Positions 6,968 to 11,032 of a DNA stretch of 11,032 bases are shown piece after piece (position 1 is the stretch's first letter; the number at the start of each line of letters is the position of its first letter). A program made the position numbers and the translations under genes. The notes beneath the pieces were generated by a model. That model did no database searches. It saw nothing but the letters and a program-made list of their open reading frames with translations, and was not told the origin of the DNA. The stretch lies in assembly GCA_001777995.1 (NCBI GenBank), contig MFFV01000027.1, positions 15,377 to 26,408 of the forward strand, in the 5' to 3' direction. Origin of the DNA: Candidatus Falkowbacteria bacterium RIFCSPLOWO2_02_FULL_45_15. Lineage in GTDB: Bacteria; Patescibacteriota; Patescibacteriia; Patescibacteriales; XYC2-FULL-47-12.

Positions 6968-8026
6968 ATGGAAAACACAAACCAAGCTAAGAAAAAAGCG
7001 TTCCTTACCGGAATTACCGGCCAAGACGGCTCTTATTTAACTGACTTTTTGTTAGCTAAAAATTATGAAGTCCATGGTTTGGTGCGACATTCCAGTGTTT
7101 TTAACCGTCAAAGATTGGAACATATTTACCAGGCAACGCGCCGCTCCGCCCAATCTTTTTTGGAATATGGCACTGATATTGAACAAAAAAGCAATTTGAT
7201 TCTACATTATGGCGATCTCTCAGACGGCAGCAGTCTGGCCCGCTTGATTGCCAAGATTCAGCCGGATGAGATATACAATTTAGGCGCGCAAAGCCATGTT
7301 CAGATTAGTTTCGATATACCGGAATATACCGGTGAGATTACCGGTCTTGGCACTGTCCGCTTATTAGAGGCTATCCGGGAAACCAAAATAAAAACTAAAT
7401 TTTATCAAGCTTCATCAAGTGAAATGTTTGGCAATGCTGAAGAGACGCCACAAAAAGAAACTACTGCTTTCCGGCCGCGCAGCCCTTATGGTTGCGCCAA
7501 GGTATACGCTTACCATACAGCCGTTAATTACCGCGAGGCTTACGGACTCTTTATCTGTAACGGCATTTTATTCAACCATGAGTCCCCGCGCCGAGGGGAA
7601 AATTTCGTTACCCGTAAAATCGCTAAGGGCGTAGCTGAAATCGTTGCCGGTAAACGCGACCATATCTATCTGGGAAATTTAGAGGCAAAACGTGATTGGG
7701 GCTACGCACCAGAATATGTGGAGGCAATGTGGCTGATGATGCAACAAGAACAAGGCGATGATTATGTTATTGCTACCGGAGAAACACACAGCGTAGGAGA
7801 GTTTACTGAAGAAATATTCAGCTTAGCCGGCATTGATAATTGGGAAAAATATATTAAAAAAAATCCGATCTATTATCGCCCCACCGAGATCAACGCCCTG
7901 ATTGGGGATGCCACCAAAGCAAAAAATAAATTAGGTTGGGAGCCAAAAATAAGATTCAAAGAATTGGCGAGAATAATGCTGGACGCGGAGTTAAAAAAAT
8001 TGGGCATTATCGTTATCCGTAATTAG
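6968..8026 (+). CDS. gmd: GDP-mannose 4,6-dehydratase
   Basis: A 352-residue extended short-chain dehydrogenase converting GDP-mannose to GDP-4-keto-6-deoxy-D-mannose, the branch point to fucose, rhamnose, perosamine and related sugars. Clear signatures: the NADP loop TGITGQDGSYL (14-24), LVRHSS with FNRQRLEH, HYGDLSDGSSL (80-90), NLGAQSHV, the active-site QASSSEMFG with Glu152, SPYGCAKVYAYH with Tyr174 and Lys178, and NHESPRRGENFVTRK (203-217). Ser150 stands where many family members have Thr. Length is typical (about 345-375). The ATG at 6968 is the only start upstream of the NADP loop; a purine-rich GGGGGCGAG lies 15-23 nt upstream, too far for a normal ribosome site. No GDP-fucose synthase, GDP-rhamnose reductase or perosamine synthase is seen, so the end product is open. 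Confidence 0.96.
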   Translation: MENTNQAKKKAFLTGITGQDGSYLTDFLLAKNYEVHGLVRHSSVFNRQRLEHIYQATRRSAQSFLEYGTDIEQKSNLILHYGDLSDGSSLARLIAKIQPDEIYNLGAQSHVQISFDIPEYTGEITGLGTVRLLEAIRETKIKTKFYQASSSEMFGNAEETPQKETTAFRPRSPYGCAKVYAYHTAVNYREAYGLFICNGILFNHESPRRGENFVTRKIAKGVAEIVAGKRDHIYLGNLEAKRDWGYAPEYVEAMWLMMQQEQGDDYVIATGETHSVGEFTEEIFSLAGIDNWEKYIKKNPIYYRPTEINALIGDATKAKNKLGWEPKIRFKELARIMLDAELKKLGIIVIRN

Positions 8027-8059
8027 AAAAAAAAGCGGCGTATATAAGGCATACGCCGC
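8027..8059 (-). terminator. Intrinsic terminator downstream of the HD-domain gene
   Basis: A perfect 9-bp stem, GCGGCGTAT (8035-8043) and ATACGCCGC (8051-8059), encloses a 7-nt loop. On the minus strand it is followed at once by eight T residues (8034-8027). It begins 23 nt after the HD gene stop codon and ends right at the gmd stop codon. Read on the plus strand it lacks a T-tract, so it should act mainly on minus-strand transcripts. Confidence 0.82.
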
Positions 8060-8082
8060 ATTCCGTGATAGTGGCACAACTA

Positions 8083-8727
8083 TTATAAAAGTTCAGCCGG
8101 AAGCGGGTAAAGACCAGTTTCTCTCAACTGGTCTTTTATGTTTTTAAGAAACTCCTGACGCTCCCGAAAATATCTGGCCGCCAGCTCTTTGGCCTTGGGC
8201 AGGCGCAACCAACCTTCCCATTCCAAACAGTAGTAAAGATGTTCGGCTACTGAATTGGGTTTCCGAAACGTACCGGTGGGGCTGCAGAATAGAAAGACCA
8301 AATCCACCGGCGGCAGAGACGGGAAATATTGCGCGGCGCGGATAGTGTGGATAGCGCCGCTATTTGCCAACCGGTCGGCATCCTTGAGGGCAACGGTAAT
8401 GGGATTGTCAGCGGGATCATTCTTCTTGGAATGATTAAGTACCGCCTCCAAAATCAGCACCTTCTCTTTGCCCGACAAGTCCGGCACAACCTCCAGATAT
8501 TGCTCTATCCTTTCCTCCGTTTGCTCGCCAAACATGTAGTCGGTGTTATGGCACAGGCCAGCCAGCCAAGCCAGTTCTCCTACTCTTTCACCTTCGGCGA
8601 TCATTTGTCCATACTGGGCCACCATCAAGGCGTGATAAAAATCATGCGGTCCGCCAACGACCCCTTTTGTACTATGGTCATTTTTGACCATAAGAACTAA
8701 CGTTGAATATTTTTCCCATAATTTCAA
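8083..8727 (-). CDS. HD-domain phosphohydrolase-like protein (HN variant)
   Basis: A 214-residue protein with an HD-superfamily pattern: GGPHDFYHALMVA (25-37), LAGLCHNTDY (55-64), an LNHSKKND segment (98-104) and LKDADRLAN (114-122). These positions correspond to the metal-binding H...HD...D set, but the central His-Asp is His60-Asn61, with Asp63 nearby. HD proteins usually hydrolyse phosphate esters of nucleotides; the substrate here is unknown. The start is TTG at 8727, supported by a perfect AAGGAGGT 8 nt upstream; an internal ATG at residue 13 would remove part of the first helix. The gene looks clearly more GC-rich than its neighbours and is the only one with a strong ribosome site. It follows the GT4 gene by 68 nt and ends at its own terminator. 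A direct role in glycan synthesis is not evident. Confidence 0.78.
   Translation of the reverse strand: MKLWEKYSTLVLMVKNDHSTKGVVGGPHDFYHALMVAQYGQMIAEGERVGELAWLAGLCHNTDYMFGEQTEERIEQYLEVVPDLSGKEKVLILEAVLNHSKKNDPADNPITVALKDADRLANSGAIHTIRAAQYFPSLPPVDLVFLFCSPTGTFRKPNSVAEHLYYCLEWEGWLRLPKAKELAARYFRERQEFLKNIKDQLRETGLYPLPAELL
8109..8145 (+). terminator. Terminator-like hairpin for gmd transcripts, inside the HD gene
   Basis: An 11-bp perfect stem, AAAGACCAGTT (8109-8119) and AACTGGTCTTT (8126-8136), has a 6-nt loop and is followed on the plus strand by TTTTATGTTTTT (the T-run starts inside the stem). It lies about 85 nt after the gmd stop, within the last codons of the convergent HD gene. On the minus strand no T-tract follows, so it should stop plus-strand transcription only. 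Confidence 0.6.
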
Positions 8728-8735
8728 AGGACCAT

Positions 8736-8743
8736 ACCTCCTT
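8736..8743 (-). promoter_or_regulatory. Consensus Shine-Dalgarno that fixes the TTG start of the HD gene
   Basis: Minus-strand AAGGAGGT (8743-8736) complements the 16S rRNA 3' end fully and ends 8 nt before the TTG at 8727-8725. An ATG just after it (8735) would be only 1 nt away and meets a stop after three codons, so it is not the start. It can also pair locally: AAAGGA (8744-8739) with TCCTTT (8731-8726). Confidence 0.85.
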
Positions 8744-8770
8744 TTTTTTGATATAAACTTCTAATATGGT

Positions 8771-8799
8771 ATTTAGCGCTATTTTATAATATTTGTCAA
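8771..8799 (-). promoter_or_regulatory. Weak candidate promoter for the HD gene
   Basis: Minus-strand TTGACA (8799-8794) is a perfect -35 box and overlaps the stop codon of the GT4 gene. The -10 candidate after a 17-nt spacer, CTAAAT (8776-8771), matches only three of six positions. An 8-bp palindrome TAGCGCTA (8774-8781) lies at the end of the spacer and overlaps that -10 candidate. The HD gene may equally be read from the GT4 transcript. Confidence 0.3.
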
Positions 8800-9986
8800 G
8801 TTTTTACAATTTTTTTTATCCTTTCGCACAACTCCTCGATTTTTTTTCGATAATTCAAGTCGTCTTCCGATAACCTGACATAGCATTGACGGGAAAGTTC
8901 TGCCCTTAGTTCATAATCGCTTCCCAACTGCTCAATTTTTCTGGCTAAATCATCAGTATCGCGGTATTTAAAATATAAAGCGGAATTTTTTGCCTGCCAC
9001 TGCAAACCGCCGCCGCCCGGCAAAATAGACGGTACGCCGAAAGCCATAGCGTACAATAAGGAAATTGAGGTCCCGGCCGGCCACCAGTCGGCTTGGATAA
9101 AAATATCCGCTTCTTGATAATAACGGAATAAGTGCTCCTTTGTTACCCAGCCGGGCAATGTGACATATTCCTGCAAGCCCAAATCTATCACCATTTGTTT
9201 CACTTGGCTTTCTTCCGGGCCAGCGCCCCCTAAAATTAAGCGAAAATTTTTTTTGTTGCGGACTTTGGCAAAACCAGCTAATAAGATATCAAACCCCTTG
9301 CCAGGCGACATGCGGCTGGAAAAAAACAAAGTAACAGGCTCTGCTTTTTTATTTCTAAGGCGATAAGAATCAACATTAATTTTATTTTCCGCTATTATCT
9401 TTTTAATGTTTATCGGGTCGCCGATGACTAAACCCCTCTCGCCGCTGTGCAGGCCAAAGTCTTCATACATTTTTCGCATAGTAGGGCTGACAAAAGCAAA
9501 AAGGTCAATTTTACCGGCTAACGGCATGCCAATATGTTTTTCCAGCCACCATCGAACTTTTAGTTTAATTTTATTAAACAAATTCTGTTTTGGCTGCTTA
9601 AAAAGACTGGAAATCCATTGCGGCCAGCAAATCAAAAATTGGTTGAAAAGGCCTACTACCGGCACCTTACCCCCTATCATACGATACCAACCAGCCCCGT
9701 ATAAAGCAATGTGGCCATCAATATGAAAAACATCCGCCCGTCCCTCGTACTTTTTTAAAATTTTAAAAATACCTGCCTGAATCCCCAGCAAACGTTTGGC
9801 AGTGATGTTTTCTTCAATCACTTTATACGGCAATGCCGCCTGTATATAATTCATGTAAGAAAAAACGGTTATGACCGTCACTTCATTCCCTAAATCAGCC
9901 ATAGTTTTAATGATAAAATCTATTTCCTCAATGGAACCGCCGGAAGTTTGAAAATTTAGCTTGGAAGTTATAAAAAAAATCCTCAC
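8796..9986 (-). CDS. GT4-like glycosyltransferase (family 1 group), atypical catalytic motif
   Basis: A 396-residue GT-B glycosyltransferase. The N-terminal domain opens MRIFFITSKL and has the glycine-rich acceptor-side loop TSGGSIEEI (14-22). The C-terminal donor domain shows FFSSRMSPGKGFDILL (221-236, with Arg225 and Lys230 at the usual phosphate-binding positions), LILGGAGPEE (250-259), VTLPGWV and ADIFIQADWWPAGTSISLLY followed by AMAFGVP. In most GT4 enzymes the last region reads E-x7-E before AMA; here those two positions are Ala304 and Tyr312. The start is GTG at 9986, 15 nt after the acyltransferase stop, with no Shine-Dalgarno. It probably extends a lipid-linked glycan with an activated sugar; the specificity is not readable. 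The stop is TGA. Confidence 0.85.
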   Translation of the reverse strand: MRIFFITSKLNFQTSGGSIEEIDFIIKTMADLGNEVTVITVFSYMNYIQAALPYKVIEENITAKRLLGIQAGIFKILKKYEGRADVFHIDGHIALYGAGWYRMIGGKVPVVGLFNQFLICWPQWISSLFKQPKQNLFNKIKLKVRWWLEKHIGMPLAGKIDLFAFVSPTMRKMYEDFGLHSGERGLVIGDPINIKKIIAENKINVDSYRLRNKKAEPVTLFFSSRMSPGKGFDILLAGFAKVRNKKNFRLILGGAGPEESQVKQMVIDLGLQEYVTLPGWVTKEHLFRYYQEADIFIQADWWPAGTSISLLYAMAFGVPSILPGGGGLQWQAKNSALYFKYRDTDDLARKIEQLGSDYELRAELSRQCYVRLSEDDLNYRKKIEELCERIKKIVKT

Positions 9987-10001
9987 AAAATTATTGTTAA
10001 A

Positions 10002-10580
10002 TCAATTAAAATATCCTAATTTTTTTGCGTACTCCAGCATCTTTTCCTTTTGCCTCATCTTCAGCGGACGGGCCGGGATGCCAACATAAATTGTCCAGGG
10101 TTCAGTGTCTTTTGTTACTAACGAACAGGCGCCAACCACCGAACCTTCGCCCAAAGTAACTCCGGGCAAAATAACAACATTGGCGCAAACATTGGCAAAT
10201 CGTTCAAAAATCACCGGTTTGATGATTACTTTGGTATACTCCAATGGTATCCCCGGAGTGGTAATTAAACTATCTCCCAAAAACTCATCGGAAGCGCATA
10301 AAATTTTACTACCCAAAGCGATATTTGTAAAATGCCCCATCTGCAACAATCCCTTTGGGCCGCCGATAATAATTACGCCGGGGCCAATGTGAATATAATC
10401 ACCAATTTCAGCTTGGCAAGTAAGATACAGACCACTGTCAATAGCTACATGATTGCCAATGGAAACTAAGTTCGATCTCCTGATCTCCACTTGAGCGCTG
10501 ATAAAAACATCCTCGCCCACTGATTTAAGCTTTGATTTATCGTATTGCGGAGAGTTTAATTCGCCAGCATCTGCGCTCAT
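10002..10580 (-). CDS. Hexapeptide-repeat (left-handed beta-helix) acyltransferase
   Basis: A 192-residue protein with repeated [LIV]GxxxxI-type hexapeptides from about residue 22 to 155, for example VGEDVFI, IGNHVAI, IGDYIHIGPG, LGEGSVVGA, ending with YVGIPARPLKMR (165-176), the standard C-terminal signature of sugar O- and N-acetyltransferases of the LacA/WbbJ/NeuD-like group. An extended loop with ASDEFLGD (96-103) interrupts the coils and may contribute to the active site; His64 or His83 are catalytic candidates. It likely moves an acetyl group from acetyl-CoA to a nucleotide sugar or glycan, forming a trimer in the cytoplasm. It heads a minus-strand unit with the GT4 gene and diverges from a formyltransferase gene. 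Whether it acts on a hydroxyl or an amino group cannot be told. Confidence 0.88.
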   Translation of the reverse strand: MSADAGELNSPQYDKSKLKSVGEDVFISAQVEIRRSNLVSIGNHVAIDSGLYLTCQAEIGDYIHIGPGVIIIGGPKGLLQMGHFTNIALGSKILCASDEFLGDSLITTPGIPLEYTKVIIKPVIFERFANVCANVVILPGVTLGEGSVVGACSLVTKDTEPWTIYVGIPARPLKMRQKEKMLEYAKKLGYFN

Positions 10581-10586
10581 AATTAT

Positions 10587-10615
10587 TTGACATCAGTTGT
10601 TATTTATCATATCTT
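10587..10615 (+). promoter_or_regulatory. Possible promoter for the formyltransferase gene
   Basis: TTGACA (10587-10592) with a 17-nt spacer to TATCTT (10610-10615), a four-of-six -10 match. Two perfect TATAAT boxes lie further on at 10618 and 10631, but without a well-spaced -35 box, so the start point is uncertain. Confidence 0.4.
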
Positions 10616-10616
10616 T

Positions 10617-10642
10617 ATATAATACAACAATATAATACAACA
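10617..10642. repeat. Exact 13-bp tandem duplication in the divergent promoter region
   Basis: ATATAATACAACA occurs twice back to back (10617-10629 and 10630-10642) with no mismatch. Each copy holds a TATAAT on the plus strand and a TATTAT on the minus strand, so the duplication doubles the -10-like elements between the acyltransferase and formyltransferase genes. Confidence 0.9.
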
Positions 10643-10659
10643 TAAAAGATCCAAGTCAA
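10632..10659 (-). promoter_or_regulatory. Promoter for the acyltransferase-GT4 unit
   Basis: Minus-strand TTGACT (10659-10654, five of six) is followed after 16 nt by TATTAT (10637-10632, five of six). The start would be near 10625, giving a leader of about 45 nt before the ATG at 10580. The -35 box almost touches the start codon of the divergent formyltransferase gene. Confidence 0.55.
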
Positions 10660-10661
10660 CT

Positions 10662-11032
10662 ATGCTGAATAAAATTTGCGTCTTTATCGGCGGCAAACAA
10701 ATAGGCGTTAACTGCTTAAAACAATTGGCGCAAAGAGGGGTAAAGCCGAAATTAGTGATCGGCAATTTAGATGATGATGGCCGGGACAAAAGCTGGCACC
10801 AGTCGCTGATTAAATTAGCCAAAACACAGGGGCTGCCGGCTATTGCGCAAAAAAGAGTGGCCGATCCCGATATTATCCAAAAAATAAAATCAATTAAGCC
10901 GGAAATAATATTTTGTATCGGCGGCACCCAAATAATTCCGCCGGCTATTTTAAAAATACCTCCGCTGGGATGTTTAAATATTCACCCCGCCTTATTGCCG
11001 AAATATCGCGGCCGCTACTCTACCGTCCACGC
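10662..11032 (+). CDS. Formyltransferase-family protein, N-terminal part (runs off right edge)
   Basis: The first 123 codons are in the window and stay open to the edge. The protein begins MLNKICVFIGGKQIGVNCLK, a Rossmann-like start, then has KPEIIFCIGGTQIIPPAIL (79-97) and LNIHPALLPKYRGRYSTVH (105-123). The last piece is the formyltransferase active-site region: Asn106 and His108 fit the catalytic Asn-His pair, and LLPKYRG is the conserved loop after it; the catalytic Asp would lie beyond the edge. This family includes Met-tRNA, GAR and sugar N-formyltransferases using 10-formyl-tetrahydrofolate. The short N-terminus and glycan neighbours favour a nucleotide-sugar N-formyltransferase; this is inference. 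The ATG at 10662 diverges from the acyltransferase gene 81 nt away and has no Shine-Dalgarno. Confidence 0.85.
   Translation, partial: MLNKICVFIGGKQIGVNCLKQLAQRGVKPKLVIGNLDDDGRDKSWHQSLIKLAKTQGLPAIAQKRVADPDIIQKIKSIKPEIIFCIGGTQIIPPAILKIPPLGCLNIHPALLPKYRGRYSTVH

Noticed and set aside
10607..10927. Open frame of 106 codons on the minus strand over the right end.
   Set aside because: It lies opposite the formyltransferase frame, whose protein has clear family motifs; the minus-strand product resembles nothing.

Overview
The window is a surface-glycan biosynthesis region from a bacterium. The DNA is moderately AT-rich and tightly packed. Most genes lack a recognisable Shine-Dalgarno sequence, and TAA, TAG and TGA all act as stops, so the code is the standard bacterial one. 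This style, and the mix of small glycan genes, would fit a Patescibacteria/CPR-type genome. That placement is an impression only: no rRNA or marker gene is present.

Left block (1-5286, all minus strand, read right to left): a MerR/excisionase-like helix-turn-helix protein, a sulfotransferase-like protein, pseB, pseC, an N-acetyl-sugar amidotransferase (pseA/wbpG type), hisH, and the first 35 codons of a hisF-like gene that runs off the left edge. Genes from the sulfotransferase to hisF are 1-11 nt apart or overlap, so this looks like one operon behind a near-consensus sigma70 promoter at 5316-5344. PseB and PseC turn UDP-GlcNAc into UDP-4-amino-4,6-dideoxy-L-AltNAc, the first half of the pseudaminic acid route. 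HisH and the HisF-like protein would feed ammonia to the amidotransferase to make an acetamidino group. The order pseA-hisH-hisF is that of the Campylobacter jejuni flagellin-glycan locus. PseF, PseG, PseH and PseI homologues are not in the window.

Middle block (5416-8026, plus strand): a capsule-polysaccharide-type glycosyltransferase and GDP-mannose 4,6-dehydratase (gmd), probably co-transcribed. They diverge from the left operon across 129 bp that carry clustered TTGAYA repeats, a plausible operator for the HTH protein.

Right block: an HD-domain protein (8083-8727), a GT4-like glycosyltransferase and a hexapeptide-repeat acyltransferase (all minus), diverging from a formyltransferase (plus, cut by the right edge). 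gmd and the HD gene converge on two hairpin terminators, one of them inside the HD coding sequence. The HD gene stands out by its higher GC, TTG start and perfect Shine-Dalgarno. A formyltransferase and an acyltransferase near gmd suggest N-acylated amino sugars, possibly perosamine-like, but no aminotransferase for that route is seen here.

No rRNA, tRNA, CRISPR array, transposase or insertion sequence was seen. No stretch over 300 bases lacks a gene.
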